Source: Flavobacterium sp.
GTDB taxonomy: Bacteria > Bacteroidota > Bacteroidia > Flavobacteriales > Flavobacteriaceae
Direction: 5' to 3'
NCBI GenBank assembly: GCA_030151255.1
Contig: JASLED010000087.1
Location: 1 to 17,601, forward strand
DNA: 17,601 bases
The notes under the pieces were generated by a model. The model made no database searches, was not told where the DNA came from, and saw nothing but the letters and a program-made list of their open reading frames with translations. A program made the translations under genes and the position numbers. This document shows positions 7,520 to 15,053 of this stretch, in pieces. Every line of letters begins with the position of its first letter. Position 1 is the first letter of the stretch.

Positions 7520-8599
7520 ATGAAGCGAAAGATAATACATATCGATATGGATGCTTTTTATGCGTCAGTAGAAGCTTTAGATAATCCTGATTTGCGAGGA
7601 AAACCGTTGGTTGTTGGAGGCGGAAGACAGCGTGGAGTTGTGGCTGCGGCAAGTTATGAAGCCAGAAAATTTGGTGTAAAAAGCGCAATGAGCGGAGTAC
7701 AAGCATTAAAAAGATGTCCGCAGCTTATTTTTGTTCCACCAAGATTTGATCGATACAAGGAAATATCGAAAATAATTAGAACAATTTTTCATGAATATAC
7801 CGATTTAGTTGAACCTTTGGCTCTTGATGAAGCTTTTTTAGATGTTACTGAAAACAAGAAAAATTTAAAAAGTGCAACAATTATAGCACAAGAAATTAGA
7901 ACAAAAATTTGGGAACAAACAGGATTAACCGCTTCTGCAGGGATATCTATTAATAAGTTTTTGGCAAAAATTGCAAGTGATTATAATAAACCAAATGGGC
8001 AAAAAACAATTAATCCACATGAAGTAGAATCGTTTTTAGAACAATTAGAAATCAAAAAATTTTTTGGAATTGGAAAAAAAACAGCCGAGCGAATGTATCA
8101 TTTTGGAATATTTACTGGGTTTGATTTAAAGCAAAAATCGATGGAATTTCTTGTACAGCATTTTGGTAAGTCGGGCGAATCATATTATTATATCGTTAGA
8201 GGAATTCACAATTCTGAAGTAGAGCCCAATCGAAAAATAAAATCAGTAGGTACAGAACGTACGTTTGAAGAAAATTTGAGCTCAGAAATTTATCTTGAAC
8301 AAAAACTTGAACAAATTATTGATGAGTTGAGCTTGCGTATTAAAAAACAAAATTTGGCTGGTAAAACCATTACTTTGAAAATAAAGTATGCTAACTTTAT
8401 TCAGAAAACTAGAAGTATGACGCTGCCTTATTTTTTGTCTGATGCAACAATATTATTTGATTTAGCAAAGCGATTACTTTATCAAGAAGAATTGGAAGAT
8501 TCGGTTCGTTTAATTGGCATAACAATCAGTAATTTAAATAATAAAAAAGAAGAGAAAGTAATTGCGGCCGTGCAATTGCAGTTTGACTTTGAACCTTGA
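7520..8599 (+). CDS. dinB: DNA polymerase IV (Y-family translesion polymerase)
   Basis: Error-prone polymerase of 359 residues that extends primers past damaged bases. Palm and fingers: IIHIDMDAFYASVE with metal ligand D9 and D11 nearby, Y14 at the position of the sugar steric gate, SYEARKFGVKSAMS (45-58), and LALDEAFLDVT giving catalytic D103 and E104. The helix-hairpin-helix thumb follows (KKFFGIGKKTAERM) and then the little-finger domain. The C-terminal QLQFDF (about 352-357) is a beta-clamp binding motif. The ATG at 7520 sits just before the conserved MKRKIIHIDMD, so the start is secure; no spaced Shine-Dalgarno is visible. A near match to the -7 box (TTACTTTG, 7494-7501) lies upstream. 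It heads a unit with the next two genes. No LexA box was recognised. Confidence 0.96.
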   Translation: MKRKIIHIDMDAFYASVEALDNPDLRGKPLVVGGGRQRGVVAAASYEARKFGVKSAMSGVQALKRCPQLIFVPPRFDRYKEISKIIRTIFHEYTDLVEPLALDEAFLDVTENKKNLKSATIIAQEIRTKIWEQTGLTASAGISINKFLAKIASDYNKPNGQKTINPHEVESFLEQLEIKKFFGIGKKTAERMYHFGIFTGFDLKQKSMEFLVQHFGKSGESYYYIVRGIHNSEVEPNRKIKSVGTERTFEENLSSEIYLEQKLEQIIDELSLRIKKQNLAGKTITLKIKYANFIQKTRSMTLPYFLSDATILFDLAKRLLYQEELEDSVRLIGITISNLNNKKEEKVIAAVQLQFDFEP

Positions 8600-8610
8600 A
8601 AACAGAAATA

Positions 8611-9513
8611 ATGAATATAATACCACCCTATTTACAAAAAGGCGATACCGTTGCAATTGTTTGTACAGCAAGAAAATTTAGTAAAGAAGAAGCACAGCCA
8701 GGAATTGATTTATTAACTTCTTGGGGATTAAATGTTGTATTGGGAGATACTATTGGTTTGGATAATTTTCAGCTTGGAGGAACGGATGCAGAACGTGTAG
8801 CCGATTTTAATAAGCAGCTTGCCAATCCAAATATAAAAGCTATTTGGTGCGCTCGAGGAGGATATGGTACAGTGCGAATTATAGATCAGATTGATTTTAG
8901 TTTGCTGCACAAAAATCCAAAATGGTTAATTGGTTTTAGTGACGTAACCACATTACATAGCCATTTGAATGTGTTGTCTACCGCAACAATTCACGGTATT
9001 ATGACATTCAGTGTGCCAAATGCAACAGATGATGCTAAGAACTCTTTGCATAGCGCAATTTTTGGAGAAGAGCTTTCTTATACGATTCCTTTTAATCAAA
9101 TGAATAAAACAGGAAATGTAATAGGAGAGTTGGTAGGTGGTAATTTATCAATATTATACAGCTTGTTGGGATCTGCTTCTGCAATTGATACTGCAAATAA
9201 AATATTGTTTATTGAAGACTTGGATGAATATTTATATCACGTAGATCGAATGATGCATAATTTGAAAAGAAATAATAAACTTTCAAATTTAAAAGGATTG
9301 ATAGTTGGAGGGATGACAGATATGCATGATAATTCTATTCCGTTTGGATATAATGCAGAACAAATAATTTTGGAGCTAACAAAAGAATACAATTATCCAA
9401 TTGTATTTAATTTTCCTGCAGGACATGTGAAGAATAATTTAGCGTTAAAATTAGGAACCTCTATTGCTCTTAGCGTAGCAGAAGAAGCAACTGAGTTGAA
9501 ATTTTTGCAATAA
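8611..9513 (+). CDS. S66 family peptidase, LD-carboxypeptidase (LdcA/MccF-like)
   Basis: A 300-residue serine peptidase. LdcA enzymes cut the terminal D-Ala from tetrapeptides during murein recycling in the cytoplasm; MccF relatives cleave microcin C. Visible family features: the N-terminal PPYLQKGDTVAIV; ARGGYGTVRII (81-91); the nucleophile elbow GFSDVT with S110; FIEDLDEYLYHVDRM with E202; FPAGHVKNNLALKLG with H272. These match the Ser-Glu-His triad of the Pseudomonas enzyme in order and spacing. The frame also allows a TTG at 8596 overlapping the dinB stop, but the ATG at 8611 gives the normal N-terminus (MNIIPPYL). It starts 11 bases after dinB and overlaps the next gene by one base, so the three are probably cotranscribed. 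No signal peptide is seen, which favours cytoplasmic recycling. Confidence 0.9.
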   Translation: MNIIPPYLQKGDTVAIVCTARKFSKEEAQPGIDLLTSWGLNVVLGDTIGLDNFQLGGTDAERVADFNKQLANPNIKAIWCARGGYGTVRIIDQIDFSLLHKNPKWLIGFSDVTTLHSHLNVLSTATIHGIMTFSVPNATDDAKNSLHSAIFGEELSYTIPFNQMNKTGNVIGELVGGNLSILYSLLGSASAIDTANKILFIEDLDEYLYHVDRMMHNLKRNNKLSNLKGLIVGGMTDMHDNSIPFGYNAEQIILELTKEYNYPIVFNFPAGHVKNNLALKLGTSIALSVAEEATELKFLQ

Positions 9514-9869
9514 TGAAATCAAAAGATCTAGGTAAAAAAGGAGAACAGCTTGCTGTAGAAGCTTTGCAAGAAAAAAACTATGAAATATTGCATAGAAATT
9601 GGCGCTATTTAAAAAATGAAGTAGATATTATTGCTCGTAAAGACAATTTTTTAGTATTTGTAGAAGTAAAAACCAGAAGTAGTTTAGAGTTTGGCTTACC
9701 GCAAGAATTTGTAAAACCAGCTCAAATAAAACGCTTAGTTCAGGCAGCAAATGCCTTTGTAGAATTAACCAATGCAATAGAAGAAATACGCTTTGATATT
9801 ATTGCAATAAGCAAACAAAATGCAAGCTATGATTTATTTCATATAGAAAATGCATTTTTATTCATTTGA
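9513..9869 (+). CDS. YraN family protein (UPF0102), predicted restriction-endonuclease-like fold
   Basis: Small cytoplasmic protein of 118 residues, the normal YraN length. It shows the nuclease-like core: GEQLA with E11, NEVDIIARKD with E36 and D38, and VFVEVKTRS with E51 and K53, the E-(x)n-D-(x)n-ExK arrangement of PD-(D/E)xK enzymes. R55 and S56 and the following GLPQEFVKPAQIKRLVQAAN segment are also typical. The molecular role of YraN is not established; nuclease or Holliday-junction-related activity is an inference from the fold. Its ATG overlaps the stop of the S66 peptidase gene (TAATG), so translation is probably coupled, and it is the last gene of the dinB unit. Confidence 0.88.
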   Translation: MKSKDLGKKGEQLAVEALQEKNYEILHRNWRYLKNEVDIIARKDNFLVFVEVKTRSSLEFGLPQEFVKPAQIKRLVQAANAFVELTNAIEEIRFDIIAISKQNASYDLFHIENAFLFI

Positions 9870-9881
9870 TAAAATATCTCT

Positions 9882-9911
9882 AAAAATGGCACTTCTGAGT
9901 GTTATTTTTTT
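9882..9911 (+). terminator. Intrinsic terminator of the dinB operon
   Basis: Hairpin with stem TGGCACT (9887-9893) / AGTGTTA (9898-9904), including two G-T wobbles, extended by A-T pairs and followed by a T7 run. It lies 13 bases after the yraN stop and isolates this unit from the iron-uptake genes. Confidence 0.75.
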
Positions 9912-9947
9912 ATAATAAAATCTTATTTAAAAAAAATCTTAATAAAA

Positions 9948-9979
9948 TTTGTGTGTTGTTTAGAATCATTTTACATTTG
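9948..9979 (+). promoter_or_regulatory. Bacteroidota-type promoter of the TonB receptor gene
   Basis: TTTG (9948-9951), a 20-base spacer and TACATTTG (9972-9979) give a full match to the -33 TTTG / -7 TAnnTTTG consensus. Transcription should start near 9984-9986, leaving a leader of about 30 bases. It is the best-formed promoter in the window. Confidence 0.75.
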
Positions 9980-10005
9980 CACTGTTTGTAATAATTCTAA
10001 ATAAC
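9955..10005. promoter_or_regulatory. Long inverted repeat around the receptor promoter, candidate operator
   Basis: GTTGTTTAGAATCATT (9955-9970) and the reverse complement of 9990-10005 agree at 14 of 16 positions, differing only by two transitions. The arms are 19 bases apart, with the centre at 9980 near the predicted transcription start. The left arm fills the promoter spacer and the right arm covers the early leader, as expected for a repressor's paired sites. The AATCATT core recalls Fur-type half sites, but assignment to Fur or any other regulator is a guess. Confidence 0.5.
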
Positions 10006-10014
10006 CAAACATAA

Positions 10015-12453
10015 ATGAAATCATTATATACTTTTTTACTAGTTGTTGTTGGAACAACAATTAGTATTGCTCAAACATCTACCATAAAAGGAAGAGTAGT
10101 AGATGAAGGAAATAAACCAATGCCTTATGCAACAATTCAAGTAGGTAATTCTACCGTGGCTACTCAAACCAATGAAAATGGAGAGTATAAATTAACTAAT
10201 GTAGAAAGAGGAAAACAAACTATGAAAGCTTCTTTTGTTAGTTATTCTTCATCAGTAAGAGATATTGTTATTACAAAACCTGAAGAAGTAATAAATTTTA
10301 TTTTAGTAGCAGATAGCCAATTAGAAAATATTACTGTTTACGGAAGAAGTAATAAGAATGTAAAACAACTACAAAATCTTACTCGTTTACCTTTAGGATT
10401 ACAAGATCAAGTGCAATCAATTAGTATTGTTTCAGATCACATTATTCAAGAACAAGGAGCATTAACCATTACAGATGCGGCAAGAAATGTAGCGGGTGTT
10501 ACATTATTTTCAACATATGGTGGACCAGCAGAAAGTATGACAATTCGTGGATTTAGAGGAACTCCTGTGTTAAGAAATGGTGTTGGAATGGATTCTGATT
10601 TTAGAACAGCTTCTGCTATTTCAGACATGCAAGGTGTAGAAAGTGTTGAAGTAATTAAAGGATCAGCGTCTATTTTACAAGGAATTGGAAATGGTTTAGG
10701 CGCAGCAGGTGGTGTAATTAACTTAGTAACTAAAACACCAAACTTTAAAAATGGTGGAAAAGTTGGATTTAGAACAGGTAGTTACGGACAAGTTAGACCA
10801 ACAATAGATTTTGAACAAGTATTAGATAAAAAAGAAACTGTTTCTTTCCGTTTAAACGCAGCATATGAAAGAAATGACGGATGGAGAACATACGTAAACA
10901 ATGAGCATTTTTATATCAATCCATCATTAGCATGGAAGATTGACAATAAAACAAAGTTAACTGTTGAGATGGATTATCTGAACGGAGATTATACAACTGA
11001 TAAAGGAACTGTAAATTTAGGTCCAGATTATGTTGATAGACTTTATAAAATGCCTCATAACAAATTCTTAGGATTTAAAGGAGATAAGGATAAAATTACG
11101 ATGCAAAATTATGTGGCTCGTTTCGAAAGACAGTTGACAGATAATTTAAGCTTTAGAGCGTCATATACAGCATCAATCTATGATCAAAATGGGCGTGCAA
11201 CAAATATTGCAACTGTAAAATCTAAAAATGCAATTGGCAATAATTGGAGCGAATATGCAGATATTAGAAGAACAGTATCAAAAAGTACTTCAGATGATTA
11301 TAACTCAGTTTTTCAGGCTGATTTGGTAGGAAAAGATATTATTACAGGAGAATTCAAACATACTTTCCAATTAGGATTCGATTATAGACAAACAAAAACA
11401 ATTGCTGGGTCTACAAAAGGAAAAATTTGGGGAACAGACAAAGAAGGAAAACCAGCTTTAGTAGATTTTGTAAGCGATATTAATGTGTTAGGAGCAATTA
11501 ACAATGAATTGCCAGACGACATTATTTACGAAGACATTAATACAACTCGTACAATGTCTCCAACAATTGGATTTATGGCACAAGATTATATCCAGTTTGG
11601 AGATAAATTAAGCGCTATGTTAGGTGTTCGTTACAGCAGATTAAACGGAAATACAACAAAGGATATGACGGTTGATAGCTGGAATCCGATGTTTGGTTTA
11701 ATCTTCAAACCACAAGATAACATCAGTACATTTGCATCATATACAACAACAACAAGTTTAAGACAGTCAAATAAATTGTTGCACGGAGGATCATTTGCAG
11801 GTCCAGCGCATACAAAACAATTTGAATTTGGATTTAAATCAAACTGGTATAATGATCATTTAGGAGTAAACTTTACATACTTCTTCATCAATCAAGCTAA
11901 TTTATTGGCACCTTACATTGATCCGGTAACAAACGAACAATCTAAAACAGAAAGTATTTTAGCTGGAAGTTTAAAAAGAAACGGATTTGAGTTAGAAATC
12001 AACGGTAAGATTACAAATAACTTAGAAGTAATGTTGGGATACGCTAATTTATATGCTAGATATATGGATAGCCCTAACTACGTTGATGGTTCTGCACCAA
12101 TGAATGCTCCTGAACATTCAGCAAATGGATGGGCAAATTATAAGTTTGACCAAGGTGTTTTAGACGGATTTTCTGTTGGTGTTGGTGTTTATTTCGTAGG
12201 AAAAAGACCTGTAAATGAATTTGCTAGATCGGCAGATACTTCTCACAATACAAACACAAATGTAAGACCGTTTGATATGCCATCGTACACAACAATCAAT
12301 GCTCAGTTAGCTTACAATTATAAAAAAGCTACTTTAAGTGTTTTTATGAATAATTTATTTGATGCAAATGGATATTCTTCATATTACAGAGGTGGTTACA
12401 TTAATGAGATTGCGCCAAGAAACTTCGCAGCTCAACTTACTTATAAATTTTAA
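10015..12453 (+). CDS. TonB-dependent siderophore receptor with N-terminal carboxypeptidase-like domain
   Basis: Outer-membrane receptor of 812 residues for TonB/ExbBD-driven uptake, most likely of a ferric siderophore. Residues 1-19 are a signal peptide (cut near SIA-QTS). Residues 22-100 form a carboxypeptidase-regulatory-like beta-sandwich (TIKGRVVDEGNKPMPYATI, TNENGEYKL), common in Bacteroidota. Residues ~128-242 are the plug, with SISIVSDHIIQEQG, ITDAARNVAGV, MTIRGFRGTPVLRNG, VESVEVIKGSASILQG and GAAGGVINLVTKTP, the siderophore-receptor (FhuE/FoxA-like) version. The remainder is a 22-strand-type barrel closing with NFAAQLTYKF and its terminal Phe. There is no SusD partner, which argues against polysaccharide uptake. 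The downstream PepSY protein supports iron. The substrate cannot be read from the sequence. Confidence 0.92.
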   Translation: MKSLYTFLLVVVGTTISIAQTSTIKGRVVDEGNKPMPYATIQVGNSTVATQTNENGEYKLTNVERGKQTMKASFVSYSSSVRDIVITKPEEVINFILVADSQLENITVYGRSNKNVKQLQNLTRLPLGLQDQVQSISIVSDHIIQEQGALTITDAARNVAGVTLFSTYGGPAESMTIRGFRGTPVLRNGVGMDSDFRTASAISDMQGVESVEVIKGSASILQGIGNGLGAAGGVINLVTKTPNFKNGGKVGFRTGSYGQVRPTIDFEQVLDKKETVSFRLNAAYERNDGWRTYVNNEHFYINPSLAWKIDNKTKLTVEMDYLNGDYTTDKGTVNLGPDYVDRLYKMPHNKFLGFKGDKDKITMQNYVARFERQLTDNLSFRASYTASIYDQNGRATNIATVKSKNAIGNNWSEYADIRRTVSKSTSDDYNSVFQADLVGKDIITGEFKHTFQLGFDYRQTKTIAGSTKGKIWGTDKEGKPALVDFVSDINVLGAINNELPDDIIYEDINTTRTMSPTIGFMAQDYIQFGDKLSAMLGVRYSRLNGNTTKDMTVDSWNPMFGLIFKPQDNISTFASYTTTTSLRQSNKLLHGGSFAGPAHTKQFEFGFKSNWYNDHLGVNFTYFFINQANLLAPYIDPVTNEQSKTESILAGSLKRNGFELEINGKITNNLEVMLGYANLYARYMDSPNYVDGSAPMNAPEHSANGWANYKFDQGVLDGFSVGVGVYFVGKRPVNEFARSADTSHNTNTNVRPFDMPSYTTINAQLAYNYKKATLSVFMNNLFDANGYSSYYRGGYINEIAPRNFAAQLTYKF

Positions 12454-12476
12454 TAAACATTAGTTATATTATTAAT

Positions 12477-12524
12477 AGTACAAACACGGTTTTATGTAGA
12501 TAGAATCGTGTTTGTATTTTTATT
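12477..12524 (+). terminator. Long stem-loop between receptor and PepSY genes (terminator or attenuator)
   Basis: Positions 12477-12495 pair with 12500-12518 to give a stem of about 19 bp (core ACAAACACG/CGTGTTTGT, a few G-T wobbles) with a 4-base GTAG loop, followed by a short T-rich run to 12524. The hairpin ends 17 bases before the PepSY start. It may stop most transcripts, with readthrough to the PepSY gene, or protect the 3' end of the receptor mRNA. Confidence 0.75.
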
Positions 12525-12534
12525 AATCAGAACC

Positions 12535-13689
12535 ATGAAAGCAAAAGCAAAGAAATACACTTTTCGAAAATTAATGAACGATCTTCACCTTTGGTTGGGT
12601 ATAGCAAGTTCAATCGTTTTATTTATTGTTTGTTTATCAGGAACAATTTATACATTCAAATCAGAAATTCAATATTTATTAGAACCTTCCAGATATAAAA
12701 TTGAAAGCCAACAAACAGCTTTGCGATTAACAGATTTGGTGCAGTTGGTTCAAAATAAAGTGGAAGGAAAAGTGGTTGGAGTTTCGATTTCTAATAATTC
12801 AACAGAACCTTACGTGTTTTCTGTTTCTAAAGGAGAAGAAAAAGGACGTCCAGAACAAGTAAGCGTAAATCAATATACAGGAAATGTAGTTGGAGCAGGT
12901 AAGCCAGCCGGAAGTGAATTTTTTACCTCAGTAATGAAACTACATCGTTGGTTGTTATTGGAAGATTCTATAGGAAGACCAATTGTTGGTATTGCTACAT
13001 TAATCTTCTTATTCTTGTGTATTTCGGGTTTAATTTTATGGTTGCCAAAGAAAATAAAAGGCTGGAAAAGTTTTAAGCCCGGTTTCAAGATAAAATTCAA
13101 TGCAAATTGGAAAAGAATTAATCATGATTTGCACAATACATTAGGTTTCTATACTTTATTATTTGTAATTATTATGGCACTTACTGGCTTGTGCTGGTCA
13201 TTTGATTGGTACAGAGAAGGTGCAAGTAAAGCAATTGGTGGAAATATTTTTGGAGGAAGAAACGAAGAAAAACCACAATCTGATTTTTCTCAATCAGATG
13301 CTAACGCAATTACATTAGAACAAGCATTAGCAATTGCAAATGAAGCTTTGCCTTTTGAAGCAAGAAAAACAGCAATTAGCTTTCCAAAAGGAAAAGAAGG
13401 TTCTTTTGAAGTAAACAAAAACGATGCAAAACGTTTTAATGAAACAGTAACGGATCGTGTATTTATCGATCAATATTCTGGATATATTATCAGAAAAGAT
13501 ATTTTTAGCGATAAAACGGCTGGCGAACAATTGGCAAGCTCAGTTAAAGCCTTGCATTTGGGTGATATTTATGGCTTGTTTTCAAAAATAATTTATTTTA
13601 TTGTTTGCTTAATAGCTACTTCATTGCCAATTACAGGAATTTTTATTTGGTTAAATAAAATGAAGAAAAAGCCGAAACAAGTAGTCTAA
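12535..13689 (+). CDS. PepSY-associated transmembrane protein (siderophore/iron reductase-like)
   Basis: Inner-membrane protein of 384 residues with four main hydrophobic segments (about 22-43, 150-171, 203-224, 352-374) and two periplasmic PepSY regions (about 60-118 and 258-320). Conserved histidines sit at membrane edges: H18 (LHLWLG), H137 (LHRWLL), H197 and H200 (INHDLHNTLGFY), H341 (LHLGDIYG). This is the arrangement of PepSY_TM proteins such as FoxB, which reduce ferric siderophores through heme; heme binding and reduction here are inferred from family and context. The open frame extends to a GTG at 12508, but that lies in the hairpin and adds a non-family tail, so the ATG at 12535 (MKAKAKKYTFRKL) is chosen. 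It follows the TonB receptor gene by 81 bases. Confidence 0.88.
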   Translation: MKAKAKKYTFRKLMNDLHLWLGIASSIVLFIVCLSGTIYTFKSEIQYLLEPSRYKIESQQTALRLTDLVQLVQNKVEGKVVGVSISNNSTEPYVFSVSKGEEKGRPEQVSVNQYTGNVVGAGKPAGSEFFTSVMKLHRWLLLEDSIGRPIVGIATLIFLFLCISGLILWLPKKIKGWKSFKPGFKIKFNANWKRINHDLHNTLGFYTLLFVIIMALTGLCWSFDWYREGASKAIGGNIFGGRNEEKPQSDFSQSDANAITLEQALAIANEALPFEARKTAISFPKGKEGSFEVNKNDAKRFNETVTDRVFIDQYSGYIIRKDIFSDKTAGEQLASSVKALHLGDIYGLFSKIIYFIVCLIATSLPITGIFIWLNKMKKKPKQVV

Positions 13690-13743
13690 TCAGCTGTTAT
13701 GAATACTTTATGAAAGATTTATTTTAATCTATTATAAAAATTG

Positions 13744-13751
13744 TAACTTTG
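13744..13751 (+). promoter_or_regulatory. Candidate -7 promoter element of the bacilliredoxin gene
   Basis: TAACTTTG matches TAnnTTTG exactly and would start transcription about 20 bases before the ATG at 13778. No good -33 TTG is seen 17-23 bases upstream. Confidence 0.5.
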
Positions 13752-13777
13752 TTTTGTAATCATAAAAAATTATTATT

Positions 13778-14188
13778 ATGTATCCAGAGGAAATAGTAAA
13801 TCCAATGCGTCAGGAATTAATAGACGCGGGTTTTTCATCATTATATACAGCTGAAGAAGTAGAAGCAGCATTAGCAAAAGAAGGTACAACATTAGTTGTT
13901 GTAAACTCAGTATGTGGTTGTGCAGCTCGTAATGCTAGACCAGGTGCAATTATGAGTTTAAAAGGAGAAAAATCTCCAGCTCAAATTGTAACAGTTTTTG
14001 CAGGTGTAGATAAAGATGCAGTAGACGTAGCACGTCAACATATGTTCCCTTTCCCTCCATCATCGCCATCAATGGCTTTGTTTAAAGACGGAGAATTGGT
14101 TCACATGTTAGAAAGACATCATATCGAAGGACATCCAGCAGATATGATAGCAGAAAATTTAATTGATGCATATAAAGAATATTGCTAA
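13778..14188 (+). CDS. BrxA/BrxB family bacilliredoxin
   Basis: Thioredoxin-fold protein of 136 residues from the YphP/YqiW (bacilliredoxin) family, which removes bacillithiol from oxidised protein cysteines in the cytoplasm. The unusual CGC active site is present (C46-G-C48 in VVVNSVCGCAARNARPG). The preceding TTAEEV-like segment (YTAEEVEAAL), the SSPSMALFKDGELVHMLERHHIEGH block and the C-terminal Cys (C136) agree with B. subtilis BrxA. A partner thiol such as bacillithiol is implied by the family but not shown here. It is monocistronic, with its own promoter and terminator. The ATG at 13778 gives the family N-terminus MYPEEIVNPMRQEL. Confidence 0.93.
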   Translation: MYPEEIVNPMRQELIDAGFSSLYTAEEVEAALAKEGTTLVVVNSVCGCAARNARPGAIMSLKGEKSPAQIVTVFAGVDKDAVDVARQHMFPFPPSSPSMALFKDGELVHMLERHHIEGHPADMIAENLIDAYKEYC

Positions 14189-14192
14189 AAAA

Positions 14193-14220
14193 AGACCACC
14201 AATTAAGGTGGTTTTTTTTT
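14193..14220 (+). terminator. Intrinsic terminator after the bacilliredoxin gene
   Basis: ACCACC (14195-14200) pairs with GGTGGT (14207-14212) around an AATTAA loop, flanked by A and T tracts that lengthen the stem. The T run ends at 14220. Confidence 0.9.
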
Positions 14221-14226
14221 AAAGTG

Positions 14227-14234
14227 TATCTTTG
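14227..14234 (+). promoter_or_regulatory. Candidate -7 promoter element of the acyltransferase operon
   Basis: TATCTTTG matches TAnnTTTG and lies just after the preceding terminator. Transcription would begin near 14240, about 16 bases before the ATG at 14256. The -33 region falls inside the terminator hairpin and shows no clear TTG. Confidence 0.5.
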
Positions 14235-14255
14235 TTCGATATAAAACTTAGGTAA

Positions 14256-14987
14256 ATGCAAAAGATTGTCTCATATCCTTTATCTGTTATATTTGTAGTA
14301 TTATTATTGCTTGTATTAATAATTTTTCATGGATTGCAATGGATCGCTTTTAACTTATTTGGTTATCAGGCGCATAAAAAAATTGTAGACAGTATGGTAT
14401 GGTGGTTAATGGCATGTACAAGAGTACTTGGAACCACTTATACGTTTAAGCAAGAAATAGAATTACCAACAGACCGACCTATTATTTTTGTAGCCAATCA
14501 TCAAAGTATGTTTGATATACCTATGATTATTTGGTACTTCAAGCAAAATCATCCAAAATTTGTAAGTAAGAAAGAACTAGGAAAAGGAATTCCAAGTGTT
14601 TCTTATAATTTAAAACATGGAGGTTCTGTATTGATTGACAGAAATGATGGCAAACAAGCATTAACCGTAATTAGAGGTTTGGCGCAATATATTACAAAAT
14701 ACAACCGCGCTGCAGTAATCTTTCCTGAAGGAACGCGCAGTAAAACAGGTAAACCAAAAAGGTTTTCCGAAAATGGTGTAAAAATGTTGTGTAAATTTGC
14801 ACCAAATGCATTAGTAGTTCCTTTGACAATTAATAATTCATGGAAACTTTTCAAATTCGGAAAATTTCCATTAGGACTTGGTGCAAAAATAAGTTTACAC
14901 GCTCATCAACCTTTAGAAATAAAGGATTATAGTTTTGAAGAGCTTTTTTCAAAAATAGAATCAGCGGTAGTAAGCGAAATCAAATAA
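14256..14987 (+). CDS. plsC: 1-acyl-sn-glycerol-3-phosphate acyltransferase (PlsC/LPLAT family)
   Basis: Membrane-bound enzyme of 243 residues that adds the second acyl chain to lysophosphatidic acid to make phosphatidic acid. Residues 8-35 are hydrophobic and anchor the protein. The catalytic HX4D box is NHQSMFD (H82, D87). Block II is SKKELGKGIP (104-113) and SVLIDRND (124-131), block III is FPEGTRS (156-162), and VVPLTINNS is block IV. The length is typical for PlsC. It is followed after 66 bases by an acyl-ACP desaturase gene on the same strand, so a joint role in setting membrane acyl chains is likely. Other LPLAT enzymes (such as ornithine-lipid acyltransferases) share these motifs, so the acceptor is inferred. 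Confidence 0.87.
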   Translation: MQKIVSYPLSVIFVVLLLLVLIIFHGLQWIAFNLFGYQAHKKIVDSMVWWLMACTRVLGTTYTFKQEIELPTDRPIIFVANHQSMFDIPMIIWYFKQNHPKFVSKKELGKGIPSVSYNLKHGGSVLIDRNDGKQALTVIRGLAQYITKYNRAAVIFPEGTRSKTGKPKRFSENGVKMLCKFAPNALVVPLTINNSWKLFKFGKFPLGLGAKISLHAHQPLEIKDYSFEELFSKIESAVVSEIK

Positions 14988-15053
14988 AATAATTAATGAT
15001 TGTAATTCTAAAATCAATAATTTTAGTCAATTGCAAAATCAAAAATACAATAT

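Noticed and set aside
8596..8610. TTG start for the S66 peptidase overlapping the dinB stop
   Set aside because: TTG starts are uncommon here, and the ATG at 8611 matches the family N-terminus.
12508..12534. GTG start for the PepSY protein
   Set aside because: It lies within the right arm of a strong hairpin and adds residues not typical of the family; the ATG at 12535 fits.
15008..15026. CTAAAAT/ATTTTAG hairpin between plsC and the desaturase
   Set aside because: Seven A/T-rich pairs with no T tract; likely to occur by chance in this AT-rich gap and too weak to call a terminator.
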